From Isoetes taiwanensis (lineage: Eukaryota; Streptophyta; Lycopodiopsida; Isoetales; Isoetaceae), in NCBI GenBank assembly GCA_021234155.1, contig JAJEKV010000025.1, positions 16,797,094 through 16,861,093 of the forward strand: a stretch of DNA of 64,000 nt, given 5' to 3'. The translations under genes were made by a program, and so were the position numbers. The notes under the pieces are model-generated. The model was not told the origin of the DNA. It saw nothing but the letters and a program-made list of their open reading frames with translations, and did no database searches. The stretch's first letter is position 1. Each line of letters begins with the position of its first letter. Of this stretch, positions 11,499 through 22,166 are shown one piece after another.

Positions 11499-13838
11499 TT
11501 GAACTCCATGGCACCAAGAAAGACTGCTGAGCCTGCTGAACAACCTGAGGTAACAGGTCAACCAGATCTAGTAGGGGTAAGCATGAAAGTGGCTAGCAGT
11601 TCCACAACAAATGTTACAAATGTTTCTGCGTTGCCTTTTCCTCCACAAGCTCCTTATCATTTTGAGCTTACTATACCTGTTTCTTCCCCTTGTTATGATT
11701 CTTCCATGAATGCTAACCATTTCTTGAAGAATTTTGAAGAATATTATGAGGAGCATGGAAAGAAGAAAGGTACCAGGTTTGCTGAGTTTATCAAATGCAT
11801 GAAAGGCGATGAGGCCAGGTCCTGGTTAGATTTTGAACTGTCAATAGGCACTAATTGGGATGAATTGGAACAAAGATTTCTGTCAATATTTGGTAAGACT
11901 ACTTCACCCCAGGATCTTGTTTTTGAGCTCAACTCCTTTTCTATTAAATCTGGTGAAAGTGTAAAACAGTATGTGGAAAGATTTAACTCTTATTTGCTGG
12001 TGTGTAAAAGAAATCAGGTTTCCCACCCAACTTTGCATTTGGTTGCTTCCTTTATCAGAGGTTTGATGTCCAGGCCTAAGATCTATAGGAAGTTATTAAA
12101 ACTTCAAAAGTTTGGTGAGCTAGATTCTATCCATAAGACATTTGTAAAGGCTATAGATTTAGTAGAGATGCTAAGCTATTTGCCTGATGAAGAAGTCAGA
12201 GATCCATTCTACCCTCCTCATCATAATACTGAACAGGAGCTACATTATGCTAATGCTGTCCCTGTGTATGCAGTTCAGAAGGAAAAGAAGAAACCAAAAG
12301 CTGAGGATTTAGACCCTCAGGTTTCAGAAATGAAATCTGAGATAAGTAAGGTCTCTGAGGCTCTTTTAGAAGTTACCAAACAACTCATGGAGTTAAAAAA
12401 TAGTAATAATGCTCTTTCTTCTAGCTCCACCATACCTGAATGCACAAATTGTGGTAAACCCTATCATAGGGCTGAAAATTGCTTTGCAAGATCTTGTCCT
12501 GAATGCCACAAAAGGGGCCATTTTGGTAGAGAATGTCCTGTTTGTTCTTTTTGTAAGGAGATAGGTCATGAGGAGAAGTTCTGTAGTGTCAAGAATTACC
12601 TTGCAAAGCAAGAAAAAGGTAAACAGGTGTCAAATGTTAGTTTTATTGAGACCTGTGCAGAAGAGCAAGAAGAACAAGATGTTATGGTTGTGCAAACACG
12701 TGCTAGGCTCCATTCAGGTACATCTGCAAGTTCTGTTCCACCAATTGCAGCTCCTAAGGTAACATTTCAGCCAAATCCTCAGGATATAGCTCCTTCCCCT
12801 GCTCAAAGGTATAAACAGAAAGATTCTGAGCTTGATGAATTTGAATTGCTTATGAAAAACTCCAAGGTTACTGTAGACTTACTAACTCTATTGAGGATTG
12901 CACCATCATACAGGGAAAAGTTTATCAAGAATACCCAAAATGTTGAAGAAATTGCTGCAGAGACTTGCAACAACATTTTTGTAGCCTTACCTGAGCACAC
13001 TGAAGATCCAGGTGCTTTTACTTGTAGTGCTACTATTGGTACCTCCCATTTAGATAAGGTTTTGTTGGATGGAGGTTCTTCTCTAAATGTCATGCCTTAT
13101 CATGTTATGAAAACACTGAATCTCAAGGTAGAAGACAATACTTCTATTGTTCTAAAATCCTTCTCCAATGCTAAGGTAGTACCAAAGGGAGTGGTGAGGA
13201 ATGTGTCTGTTAATACAGGAGGAATCATTGTCTTAGCTACATTTGTGGTTGTTGATTTTGAGAATGTTAATCATGCTAACATCTATGATTTATTATTGGG
13301 AAGAAGGTGGATGAAAACAGTAGATGCTAGGCCTATATGGTCTGAAGGCATTTGCACTATTTCAAATGGAGCAACTTCCATTAAACTGGTAAACAAAACT
13401 GACCCTTCTGCTAATATTAGGTTCATAGATGTGGATATATTGCAGGAAGAGGAGCTAGGAGTTTACAGTTTAGGTTTAGATGTTGATATGAGTGAAGAAG
13501 CTATCAACTTTGCTCAAGTAGAGTTCTCTGATCCAAAGGAAAACAAGGCCTACCTTTGGTTTGATGGAGGTATGTCTAAAAAATTAGGGATTGCTTCTTC
13601 TGCTGCTATTCTAAAGGATGCAGATCTCAAGCTGATGACTAAGATAGGGAGAATTCATCCTAATATTTCTTCTAATGCAGCAGAGTATAGAGCCCTCATT
13701 GCAGGCCTACAGGAAGCAAGGTTCATGAATATTTCTTATATTGTTATCTATGGAGACTCACAACTCGTTTGCAAGCAGATTTTGGGAGAATACCAAACAA
13801 AGCATCAAGATATGGAGGATCTGAACACACAAGTTTGA
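11499..13838 (+). CDS. Gag, protease and upstream RNase H of the Tat-like element
   Basis: 779 codons from the first ATG after the leader. Residues about 30-220 are gag capsid-like (FEEYYEEHGKKKGTRFAEF...ARSWLDFEL). At about 314-362 there are three consecutive CCHC zinc knuckles (CTNCGKPYHRAENC, CPECHKRGHFGREC, CSFCKEIGHEEKFC), which bind element RNA. The aspartic protease follows at about 522 (LLDGGSSLNVMP) with LLLGRRWM downstream. Residues about 683-779 are an RNase H of the extra (archaeal-like) type, with WFDGG, NAAEYRAL and YGDSQLV supplying the acidic residues. The last acidic residue (IPRSKNFEADSL) lies beyond the TGA, in the same frame, so the stop interrupts the domain. TGA here could be a decayed CGA. 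Finding this RNase H before the RT is unusual. Confidence 0.88.
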   Translation: MNSMAPRKTAEPAEQPEVTGQPDLVGVSMKVASSSTTNVTNVSALPFPPQAPYHFELTIPVSSPCYDSSMNANHFLKNFEEYYEEHGKKKGTRFAEFIKCMKGDEARSWLDFELSIGTNWDELEQRFLSIFGKTTSPQDLVFELNSFSIKSGESVKQYVERFNSYLLVCKRNQVSHPTLHLVASFIRGLMSRPKIYRKLLKLQKFGELDSIHKTFVKAIDLVEMLSYLPDEEVRDPFYPPHHNTEQELHYANAVPVYAVQKEKKKPKAEDLDPQVSEMKSEISKVSEALLEVTKQLMELKNSNNALSSSSTIPECTNCGKPYHRAENCFARSCPECHKRGHFGRECPVCSFCKEIGHEEKFCSVKNYLAKQEKGKQVSNVSFIETCAEEQEEQDVMVVQTRARLHSGTSASSVPPIAAPKVTFQPNPQDIAPSPAQRYKQKDSELDEFELLMKNSKVTVDLLTLLRIAPSYREKFIKNTQNVEEIAAETCNNIFVALPEHTEDPGAFTCSATIGTSHLDKVLLDGGSSLNVMPYHVMKTLNLKVEDNTSIVLKSFSNAKVVPKGVVRNVSVNTGGIIVLATFVVVDFENVNHANIYDLLLGRRWMKTVDARPIWSEGICTISNGATSIKLVNKTDPSANIRFIDVDILQEEELGVYSLGLDVDMSEEAINFAQVEFSDPKENKAYLWFDGGMSKKLGIASSAAILKDADLKLMTKIGRIHPNISSNAAEYRALIAGLQEARFMNISYIVIYGDSQLVCKQILGEYQTKHQDMEDLNTQV

Positions 13839-15257
13839 GAATTGCTAACTTTTTTTGATCATTGGGAGATTTATCATATTCCAAGGTCCAAAAACTTTGA
13901 GGCTGATTCTTTGTGCAGGAAGACACTCTTAGAGCATCTATCTGAGGGAGCTATCAAGGAAGATGTTCTAGATGAGGATGAGCTCTCTCAATTTCATCCT
14001 ATCTTGACCATCAACCTAGCACAAGAAGAATCGCACAAAGAGCTTGAAGTGCATAAGGGAGGTATGTCCAGAACTTTGCACATGGGAGATCTATATGATG
14101 AGGATTGTAAAGGTAAAATGGTTAAGTACTTTGAAGATTGGGTGGATGTTTTTGCATGGGAATATTCAGAGTTGAAAGGGGTTGATAGAAGCATTTGTGA
14201 GTTTGAGATAAAAGTTTGTGAAGATGCTAAACCTGTTATGCAGAGATTGAGAAGAATTAATTCCTCCCTTTTAGATCTTATCAAGCAGGAGTTATTCAAA
14301 ATGCAGGAGTCAGGTTTGATAGTTGACATTGTAAACCCTTCTTGGGTTTCTTGCATTGTTCCAATTCTAAAAAAAAATGGTTCTCTGAGAATATGTGTGG
14401 ATTATAGAGATCTAAATAAAGCTACTGTTAAAGATTGTTACCCTTTGCCTTTTTTGGAAGAAATCCTTTATGCAGTGGCTGGCAAGTCTATGTACTCATT
14501 TTTGGATGGTTTCTCTGGTTTTAATCAGATTAGCATAAAAAAGGAGGATCAGCCAAAGACATCCTTCATCACTCCATGGGGAACTTATGCAATGAAGAGG
14601 ATGCCTTTTGGATTAATGAATGCCCCTGCTACATTTCAGAGAGCTATGGATACTGTCTTTGCAAGCATGACTCCTGAGCAATTCAGGGTTTATCTTGATG
14701 ATTTATGCCTAGGAACTGATACAAATGTTCATATTTCAGAGCTAACAAGGGTATTTACATTGTGTAGACAGACTGGAGTTAATCTAAATCCAAAGAAGTG
14801 CATTTTTTTGGCATCCAAAGGCCAACTTCTAGGCCATGAGGTTTCTGCTCAAGGTCTTCAAGTAGCTGAAGAGAAGATCACAGCTTTAAAAAAGCTTCAA
14901 ACACCCAGGACCATTAAAGAAGTCAAGGGATTCATGGGGATGACCTCTTTCCTAAGGGTGTATGCGCCTAATTTCTCTCACCTTATTAGTCCCATCTCCA
15001 AATTGACTAGAGTAGGCCAACTTAGTAAAAGGGAAAGTAAATATAGGCCTGTTGTTTGGACTGATGAGTGTGAAAAAGCTTTTTTGCAGATCATAGAGGC
15101 TATTTGCCATTCTACACTTTTAAAAACTCCAGACCTTTCATTACCATTTAAACCATTACCAAAAAGGCTGCTGGAGTTGCCATTTTGCAGGATAGGCACC
15201 CCATTGCTTTTGCAAGCAAACAATGGTCTCAAACTGAAGAGAGGTATGCTAAGGTAG
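13839..15257 (+). CDS. Reverse transcriptase of the Tat-like element
   Basis: Continues the gag-pol frame directly after the TGA, so it is one polyprotein with one nonsense codon. It starts with the end of the upstream RNase H (HIPRSKNFEADSLCRK) and a linker. RT motifs follow in order: VNPSWVSCIVPILKKNGSLR, VDYRDLNKATVKDCYPLP, FLDGFSGFNQI (first catalytic Asp), MPFGLMNAPATFQRAMD and VYLDDL (catalytic Asp pair as YLDD). The connection reads KKLQTPRTIKEVKGFMGM. The frame is lost near 15165, at the start of the second RNase H. Confidence 0.9.
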   Translation, partial: ELLTFFDHWEIYHIPRSKNFEADSLCRKTLLEHLSEGAIKEDVLDEDELSQFHPILTINLAQEESHKELEVHKGGMSRTLHMGDLYDEDCKGKMVKYFEDWVDVFAWEYSELKGVDRSICEFEIKVCEDAKPVMQRLRRINSSLLDLIKQELFKMQESGLIVDIVNPSWVSCIVPILKKNGSLRICVDYRDLNKATVKDCYPLPFLEEILYAVAGKSMYSFLDGFSGFNQISIKKEDQPKTSFITPWGTYAMKRMPFGLMNAPATFQRAMDTVFASMTPEQFRVYLDDLCLGTDTNVHISELTRVFTLCRQTGVNLNPKKCIFLASKGQLLGHEVSAQGLQVAEEKITALKKLQTPRTIKEVKGFMGMTSFLRVYAPNFSHLISPISKLTRVGQLSKRESKYRPVVWTDECEKAFLQIIEAICHSTLLKTPDLSLPFKPLPKRLLELPFCRIGTPLLLQANNGLKLKRGMLR

Positions 15258-15706
15258 AAAGGAGTGCTGCTGCTCTCATCTTTTTGATAGAAAGACAGTG
15301 ACATCTTCTACAAAAATCCCAAGCCACTATCTACATGCAGCAGCACCCCATGCCTTTTTTGTATGGTAAGAAATTAGAAAAACCCAAGCTTCATAGATGG
15401 GCTTGTAGGCTCCAATCTTATGATTTAAAGGTAAAGGTCATTCATGTATTGAACAACCCGAGTTTATACTTACCTGCTGCCTACTTTGAACATGAGGAGG
15501 TTGTACAAGAAGAAGAAATGACTAACCTTGTTGTAAATGAGCAGGACTTGTCAGATATACAAGCTCAGGGTTGGCAACAACCTATTAGGAGATTCCTTCA
15601 GTATCAAGAGATACCTTCTGAATTTTCAAAAAGCCAAGCTTACAAGTTTAAGTTAAAATGTTTGACTTACTCTTTGGTTGGTGCAACAGGGATGGTGTAC
15701 TCTTAA
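15100..15706 (+). pseudogene. Degenerate second RNase H and connection region
   Basis: Read across a frameshift near 15165, the sequence gives LLKTPDLSLPF, then AAGVAILQDRHPIAFASKQW and EERYAKVERSAAALIFLIER. It then meets a TGA at 15299-15301. The open piece from 15335 carries PMPFLYGKKLEKPKLHRWA and IHVLNNPSLYLPAAYFE. This is the normal gypsy RNase H position, but the first catalytic motif (usually DAS) is not visible. In Tat elements with a second RNase H the original one is known to decay, which fits the intact acidic residues of the upstream copy. A further frame change at about 15660 leads into integrase. Confidence 0.75.
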
Positions 15707-16566
15707 GGTGTGTTGATGAAGATGAAGCTGCCCTGGTACTTGCTGAGAATCACAAAGGTGTTTGTGGTGGTCATTTTGCAGCAGACACAACTGTCAAGAA
15801 AATATTGAGGTCTGGTTACTTTTGGCCTCATTTATTTAAAGATTGTTATGATGTTATAAAGACTTGTCATCAATGCCAGATCTTTGGCAAAAGAATCTTG
15901 CATCCTGCTCCTCTTACAAGAATTGTCTCCCCTGGTCCATTTCAAGTTTGGGGATTGGACTATGTTGGCCCTATCAATCCTCCATCCTCAGCCCAGCATG
16001 AATACATTGTTGTAGCTACAGATCTGTTCACTAAGTGGTCAGAAGCAGCACCCTTCAGGAAAGCAAATGCCCATACTACTGCTAGATTTTTGCATGAGAA
16101 TATTTGCTCTAGGCTTGGCATTCCCTTTAAAATTTTGACTGATAGAGGCTCTACTTTTATTAATGAGATGATTAATTTTCTTGTTTCAAGCCTCAAGATC
16201 AAGCATGTGAAAAGCTCAGCCTATTATCCTCAAGGAAATGGCCAAGCTGAGTCTACTAACAAAGTGCTTAAGGGTATTTTGCAGAAAACAGTTTGCCAAA
16301 ACCAAAGGGATTGGCACTTGAAATTATATGATGCTCTTTGGGCTCATAGAATTACCTCTAAAGCAGCTACTAATGCCTCACCTTTCAGTTTAGTATATGG
16401 AGTAGAGGCTGTCATTCCAGTCGAGTTAGAGATACCCTCTTTAAGGATGGCACTCAAGCTTGAGTTGGAGTTTTCTGAAGCCTTGAAGCACAGGTATGAA
16501 GTTCTGTTAAAATTGGATGAAGAAAGGTTTGTTGCAGAGAATTACAACTTCTTTGAAGAAGGCTAA
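15658..16566 (+). CDS. Integrase of the Tat-like element
   Basis: The N-terminal zinc-binding HHCC module is visible (ENHKGVCGGHF...KTCHQCQ). The catalytic core follows, with VWGLDYVGPI (first Asp), ILTDRGSTF (second Asp) and YYPQGNGQAESTNK (Glu). The D-D-E triad is complete, so this domain looks functional apart from its broken link to the polyprotein. The true start is internal to the polyprotein and not the ATG at 15658. The frame closes at 16564-16566 and the C-terminal domain follows in another frame. Confidence 0.9.
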   Translation: MFDLLFGWCNRDGVLLRCVDEDEAALVLAENHKGVCGGHFAADTTVKKILRSGYFWPHLFKDCYDVIKTCHQCQIFGKRILHPAPLTRIVSPGPFQVWGLDYVGPINPPSSAQHEYIVVATDLFTKWSEAAPFRKANAHTTARFLHENICSRLGIPFKILTDRGSTFINEMINFLVSSLKIKHVKSSAYYPQGNGQAESTNKVLKGILQKTVCQNQRDWHLKLYDALWAHRITSKAATNASPFSLVYGVEAVIPVELEIPSLRMALKLELEFSEALKHRYEVLLKLDEERFVAENYNFFEEG

Positions 16567-16840
16567 GAGTGCAAAGACTTTCAAGACTGCTCACAAACTA
16601 CAAGATAAGTTTGCACCTATGGAATTAGTTTTGAAGTGGAATGCTGCAGATGAAGGAAAGCTTTCCAAGTTTGAAAACCCCTGGGAGGGTCCTTATCAGA
16701 TTTTAGAAGAGGCTGGCTGCTCATCTTATAGATTGACAGATCTTGGTACAGGTTTAGAGTTGCCAAACCCTATTAATATTCAACACCTTAAAAGATATTG
16801 GCCTCAGCATGCCTGCTTAAGCCTATTCACTTCTATATAG
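16517..16840 (+). CDS. Integrase C-terminal (GPY-type) domain
   Basis: Lys-rich segment (KKAKSAKTFKTAHKLQDKF), then LVLKWNAADEGKLSKFENP and the GPY motif WEGPYQILE, then IQHLKRYWP and a TAG at 16838-16840. This is the usual end of a gypsy integrase without a chromodomain. It is offset by one frame from the core, so a short indel near 16540-16566 separates them. Confidence 0.82.
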   Translation: MKKGLLQRITTSLKKAKSAKTFKTAHKLQDKFAPMELVLKWNAADEGKLSKFENPWEGPYQILEEAGCSSYRLTDLGTGLELPNPINIQHLKRYWPQHACLSLFTSI

Positions 16841-17430
16841 ACATTTGTTCTAGCTTAGAATAGGTTAGTTTATAGCTTTAAAGTTGAGGTTTTAAAATTT
16901 CTTTTGATTTGCATATTTCCTTTGAGGTTTAATAGTGTTTGTTTCTGTTTAGCTGCAGGGATGTGGCCACAGGGGATAAGACTTTGATTATTACCTACTA
17001 ATGAGTTCTATGTTGTCATGACAGGGCCATTTGTCAAAACATTTCATCTGTTTTAAACTGGCTTATTCTTCATAAGACCTTGCTTCTTCATTGGAGTTCT
17101 AGAGTGCTATCCATATATAATTTTCCATATCTTGCTTGGCACTCATGCTAACTTTGATTTTACTGTCATATGCAGGTTCATTCTTTTCTCTTCCATTTCC
17201 ATCTGCCTATAAGTTGCCTTACATACCATTTCAGCCTTCTATTCTTTTATTCTCATTCCCTACAATGCTCTGCACCACATTTCCACCATAGCAGAGTTCA
17301 TCTCATACTCATACCACTCTCTTTCATCATTCTACATCATTCTGTCACCTGCACCAGTATCTGAAGATCCTCAGTCTAAGTTTACATCTATTAGGCTGAG
17401 GGGACCAGCCTATTCTTTCCTTTGAGGAGA
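16841..17430 (+). other. 3' untranslated spacer before the 3' LTR
   Basis: T-rich spacer between the integrase stop and the 3' LTR with no recognised protein. A purine-rich stretch (tttgaggaga, 17421-17430) directly before the LTR is the best polypurine tract candidate. It is short and weak compared with that of the chromovirus. Confidence 0.6.
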
Positions 17431-19883
17431 TGTTGCCCATTTTTGGCAATATAAACCAGCATCTATGTATCAAGACTTTTGTTTCATCTATATTTCCTCT
17501 AAGGAAAAGTTCCAGGCTATTGTGATCCCATTAGAGTTTGGAAGACATTTGACCAAGATTGGAAGGCATTGGGGATCTCCTTTTAACCTTTCTAGACACA
17601 TTCCCATTTGTTTAACATTTTTCCTTTGATTTGAAGACTAGGCAAAGGCTATAGCAAGTTTATCAAGGAGCCACAAGGCATTTCATCAAAGTTCAACCTT
17701 ATGAAGCTTACTTGAGTTGCATTAGTAATTTTGAGGTCACACACATGAGAAGGCCATCTTGGAAGTGAAATTTGCTCTTATTCTAGCCTTGAAGTTTGGA
17801 AGACCCTTATAAAAGTTTGGAAGACCCTTAGGCTTTTGAGCAAACTTATTTTCACTATGAGGTATGATTTGAGCTTTAGAAATAATATGTGATGAAATCA
17901 GGTGCTACAAAGGTACCCATTTTGTTCCCCATTCCATTCATCTTATATCCACCTTTTTATATCCCAAGAGCCTTCATAAAACCTTTCTGAGCCTTCATAA
18001 AACCTTTCTCTCACCATTTTTCCACCTTTGAGTCCCTTTCTCATCATTCCACTACCCATTTTTTATTGGTCCTTCCTTCATTTGAGAATTGCCCTCTAAT
18101 GATCTTGAAAACTGGAAAAGGCAAGAAAACTCTATTCTCACCCTCATTTCATCTTCCTAAACCCTATTATAGTCTATTTGCACCTTTTCCCCCATCTTTT
18201 TCCATGATTTTTTCACCATCCCCAAGTTGCAGTATTCATTGTCAAAAGGGGCAAAAATTTAAATGTTTCAGTTCAACCTAAAATCTCTAGATGGAAAGCT
18301 TGGCAAAAAAGAGCTAATGTGGCCTTTTAAATTTTGAGAAAAACCCTTGGGAAGGCCTTCAAATTTGGATTCTTGGGATGCGTGCCATAAAAATAAAAAA
18401 CCTATTCTAGCCTATCTACCCTATCTATTTCTACATCGTTTCCATGTCATCCCCCCCCATTTTCATTCCCATTTCCACGTGCGCGGGCGTCTTGGCGGAA
18501 CCGCGTTTGGTTGTCCCCCTCTGCGTGTACGCAATCTTATTAGACCCGGTCAACGTTATTCCTAATATCTGAGAATCGCCAAAACCTTTTAGGCCCGTGG
18601 GATATATAACCCTTTAGAATTTTTTGATGAACCCTAAAAATAGGGAGCTGCTAAATCCGGCCAATTCGGTTTAAATTTGATTGAAGCCCGCCAATTTTCA
18701 CCCAAATTATCTCCCGAACCTTTTTCCAGACCTTGGGGATCCTCGTGGCACTTGATCCGAGAGAAATTGCTCAAATTTGGCCTTAAATCACTTTCGGTAG
18801 GAGCTAGTTTGTGGGAAGAACGGTTCTTAAGCCCGACAATCTGAGATCAAATCAATACGTCCCTCAGAGATATACCTCTGTGATTTTGGCGCACTGAATA
18901 TTTCTTGATATTATCTTGCTCTACTCTGCTCAAATTTTGGTTCTACTTGTTCGAAATTGAAGATCCGGCTCGGTGTGACCTGTTCAACATTGAGGCACTT
19001 CAATTGCAACTCAATTAATCATTCCAAGTTGCTTCATTGGTAGTTTTGAAGCTCTCGAAATGCTCAGACAGCCTTGAATTTGCTCTCAAGCACTATTATT
19101 TTTTAAACTTTGGTAATACCCTGTGGACACTATCAAATTATCTGTATCACATTGTTATAATGCATAGTCTTTGCCTGAAAAATCATTGTCATCATTGTAC
19201 ATTCATCCTTTGTAATTCTGCATTGTTCTTTTAAAGCTAAAAACTAAAAACAAAGCCAAAAATATTCAGAGTTATGTCCTCTTCAGGTAGTTGCATTTCA
19301 TCCTCATAAAAATCCTAGAAACCTATACATTCAGAGAAAAACATATAAAAAGACTTTTTCATAAGCATACGTGAGTTTTGTTCTTTTCTTGAGACTTTGG
19401 CTACTTGCAGAAAAACTAAAACATCTTTTTGCTGTTTAAACCTTATGCACGTGATCTAGAGGCTATTTTGAAGTTGCCTGCACAGATCCCAACTCAAAAT
19501 TCCCTATCAGACCCCATCTGCAAATTTTGGCTCTCTGTTTTGGCACTGGCCAACTTTTTGACCTGACTTTGACCTCGATTTTCCTGACCTTCCTTTATTC
19601 AAATCAAGCCAAATCTTCACCATAACTTTCCTCTGCTTGTTGACCATCTATACCACCAATCAGATCTCAAAAATCTCGCAAGGTGTGTCTGCAAGGTCAG
19701 TTTTTGCTCTGACAGTTTTTTCAGTTTCAGGGACTCTAGTGATTTTGAAAAAACTAGCACTTCAAAATGACTTTTTTTGTTTCATATGACAAGGATTGAT
19801 CACCCTAAGTGATCTGGAGGTTCTAACCACTTTGTTTAAACTTCCTTTGAGGTTAGACTAAAGTTCCAGGTTTTAGGCTAACA
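17431..19883 (+). repeat. 3' LTR of the Tat-like element
   Basis: 2453 bases, the same ends as the 5' LTR, followed by the target duplication CACAT. TATA-like gatatataaccc lies near 18600. Its last 156 bases, together with the junction, are also present at 25670-25825 as the start of the second copy of the 3.9-kb duplication. The block near 18480-18540 is scrambled relative to the 5' LTR exactly where the latter is rich in CAG. Confidence 0.93.
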
Positions 19884-20013
19884 CACATCATGCCACATGA
19901 TTATCACAAGACCATTACTAGAAAGTTGCTTGATATTAAGATAAACATAAGGTTACATTTGGCATAATGCTGAAACAAACAATAAAGATGAAAATTTATT
20001 TATACAAGAGGGT

Positions 20014-20214
20014 TTAACAAAAAGGTTGGTCTATGGCGCCGTAAGGGGATGAAGTAACAAGTCCTGCCAACCCTTCCTCACTGAACGCACTAAATTGTAT
20101 TTGTGCCATGCCTGAACGATGATATCCTGACTCGAGGGTCGGGTTTATGATCAAGAGATTAAAGAAGTCACGCATTGCATGATATAGCTCCCATAGGTGA
20201 TCATCCGCATCCAT
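20014..20214 (-). CDS. Unidentified short ORF or terminal exon (copy 1)
   Basis: 66 codons, unchanged in the second copy (25956-26156). It starts MDADDHLWELYHAMRDFF and ends IDQPFC. No family recognised. An AATAAA (minus strand, near 20000) lies just downstream, so it may be the last exon of the ORF that precedes it on the minus strand. Coding status is uncertain. Confidence 0.35.
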   Translation of the reverse strand: MDADDHLWELYHAMRDFFNLLIINPTLESGYHRSGMAQIQFSAFSEEGLAGLVTSSPYGAIDQPFC

Positions 20215-20535
20215 GAATGCTTCTTCCTTGGTGAATTTTCAATATGATCACCCTCGTTGGATGGATGCGTTGCGGGGTTTTGAAGGGCTTACCACCTTAA
20301 GAAGTGTGACAATTTCCCACCCTTTAATGGTGTAATATGGCAATTCTAGCCCTGCAAGAACCGCGATAATAGATGTACAATCCATAATTCATTCTTTATA
20401 CTTAGAAGTTCTCAAAAAGAGAGACAAGTAATGTAGGTGGAACAAAATTTGTATTTAAAGGGCCATAAAATTGCCGATACAATAGTATGCGTTATATTGT
20501 AATGGCAAAAGGCCATACTCTATAATTCCATAAAT

Positions 20536-21938
20536 CTATACTCGGGAACTAGGTCTTGCGTCATGATCCATTGGTGTAGAATGTGGTGGTGGCTGTCGAT
20601 GATGCAGTTGAGTAACCCCTGGATCGACGGTGGTGGCGGCAAGAGAAGCAATCTCTGGTGGATAAGCAGTGGCCAAAGGGGCGGCCACAAGGAGCTTCAT
20701 GCTCATCCACGGTGCTATGTCTTGTCCCAAGGCAATGAGAGCGAAGTCTCGATTACGCGAGCACGTGGGTAAAAGTGCGATAGGGAAGCTTTATGGCCTG
20801 CCAGGGTGGACAATGCACGGAGGTTCCACCACGATGCTTCGGCCTCTAGGGCTAGGTCTCGTGCCACAAAAAGGATCTGTCCCTGCCAAAAAGCTGATAG
20901 GAAGAAGCGTGTGAGGTGGTTTCCCAACGCTTTAACCTCTGGTGTGACAGAGGTAGCTACTTCTTTGTCGAGGTCCATGGTGACCTCTTCCTCCTTAAGT
21001 TCCTGCTTTTCTTCCCTCAGATGACCCAGGTTGTTGTAGAGATTCTTCCCTTCTTCATTTGACTCTGAAGGAACATCAACCATATTGATATTCGGGACGT
21101 GAGGTCCCATGGCAGTAAGAGCTCCTGAGGAGGTTGAGATGGAGGATCACGGAGCATAAGATCCCTTAGCTAGAGGAGTGTGTCGGTAGGCTCAATGGTT
21201 TCTGTTGAAATTGGAGTAGTCGATGTACCTCGTAGGGGAGCTCAACTAGCATAAAGTCGATGAAGTCATCCATACAATACTCAGCGAGCTCATAAAGCAC
21301 TTGTGCTTTCTTCCTAGTCTTCAGGCCAGCCACTACATGGTACTTCCACATAACATCCTCCAATAGGAGCTATTCTTGCCCTTAGTGATAGATAACTGGG
21401 AGGGCGTCCAAGCCAGTCAGTCCTGCCCCCGGTCTCGGTGTGGAGGCATCTGCTCTGCTAGTTGCTTCCACCGGACGAAGTCATCCTCTCGGATGTACTC
21501 ATCGTCCTCCTCATCAGAGGACTCGGGTGCTTTGCCCTTCTCTGCTGGCAAAGTATCATCCTCTACATATTGATCCATGAGGATGGTCAGCGCAAAGGTC
21601 ACTTCAAGGCATTGCTGGCCCTCATGTGTCACTACTGGCGGGTTTCGGCCCCATCTGAGCTTGCCCTTGAGTACATCGTAGGCATGCGTATCACCCCCCA
21701 ACATCTCTCTTACTATAGCTCTTTCTAAGTAGAGCTGGGTCGGATCCCCTAGAGGGATACAGAGAGGGAGCATCTCTTGAGTATAAAACTCAAGGAAGCC
21801 TGCATAATCAGGGTGGGCGTGCATGTTGGTGATAAGGTCCACCTTCTGTAGCAGAAAAGGTTGTAGGAGGACAAAGGGGACTTGAGAATCCCACTGTTCT
21901 CCGTCTTGGTACCATTGGAACAGGGTTGGGGTCATCAT
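20536..21938 (-). pseudogene. Unidentified acidic ORF, frameshifted (copy 1)
   Basis: I do not recognise the family. From an ATG at 21936-21938 the minus strand gives MMTPTLFQWYQDGEQWDSQV, then EMLGGDTHAYDVLKGKLRWG and an acidic run (SSDEEDDEYIREDDF) before a stop at 21417-21419. Further open pieces continue in other frames: MWKYHVVAGLKTRKKAQVLY (to 21166), an acidic segment with EEVTMDLDKEVATSVTPEVK (21110-20715), and a Pro/His-rich end (HHRQPPPHSTPMDHDARPSS) closing at 20536. All pieces recur in the second copy with the same order and breaks at nearly the same points. Either introns separate them or the frame was lost before duplication. It lies 230 bases downstream of the histone-like ORF on the same strand. 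Confidence 0.5.
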
Positions 21939-22166
21939 TGAAGCTGCAAGTCATGGAGGAGGAGGAAGAAACAAGAGAAGCAAGAGAAATAATGAAATCC
22001 TAAAGGCCATCAAGTACACTTTTTAACTTTTTATGCTGACATCAGTGTCAGTAATTAAATAATTAATAATTTTTTTTTCTTTTTCAGACAAAGTTTGGAT
22101 AGACAAAATTTGATTATATTTATATATATACAAAATTGATACAACGAAAGATGCTTGAAGAACAAG
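21939..22166 (-). promoter_or_regulatory. AT-rich spacer with TATA-like sequence between the two minus-strand ORFs
   Basis: The minus strand carries 'tatatatataaatat' near 22115-22130 and a poly(A)-rich tract near 22065-22085, upstream of the ATG of the acidic ORF. It could be the promoter of that ORF or the 3' end of the histone-like ORF. The same sequence stands in copy 2 (27875-28102). Confidence 0.35.

Larger units (their letters stand above)
8946..19883 (+). mobile_element. Full-length Tat-like Ty3/gypsy LTR retrotransposon, duplication CACAT
   Basis: The element has two LTRs, gag-pol between them, and 5-bp target duplications CACAT at 8941-8945 and 19884-19888. LTR ends are TGTTGCCC...GGCTAACA. 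Domain order is gag, zinc knuckles, protease, RNase H, RT, degenerate RNase H, integrase. The leader after the 5' LTR is only 34 bases long, and the primer site (ttttggacgtcc) is not assigned to a tRNA. Gag-pol is broken by one in-frame TGA and several frameshifts, so it is not autonomous as read. It landed in the gag fragment of an older element. Confidence 0.92.
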
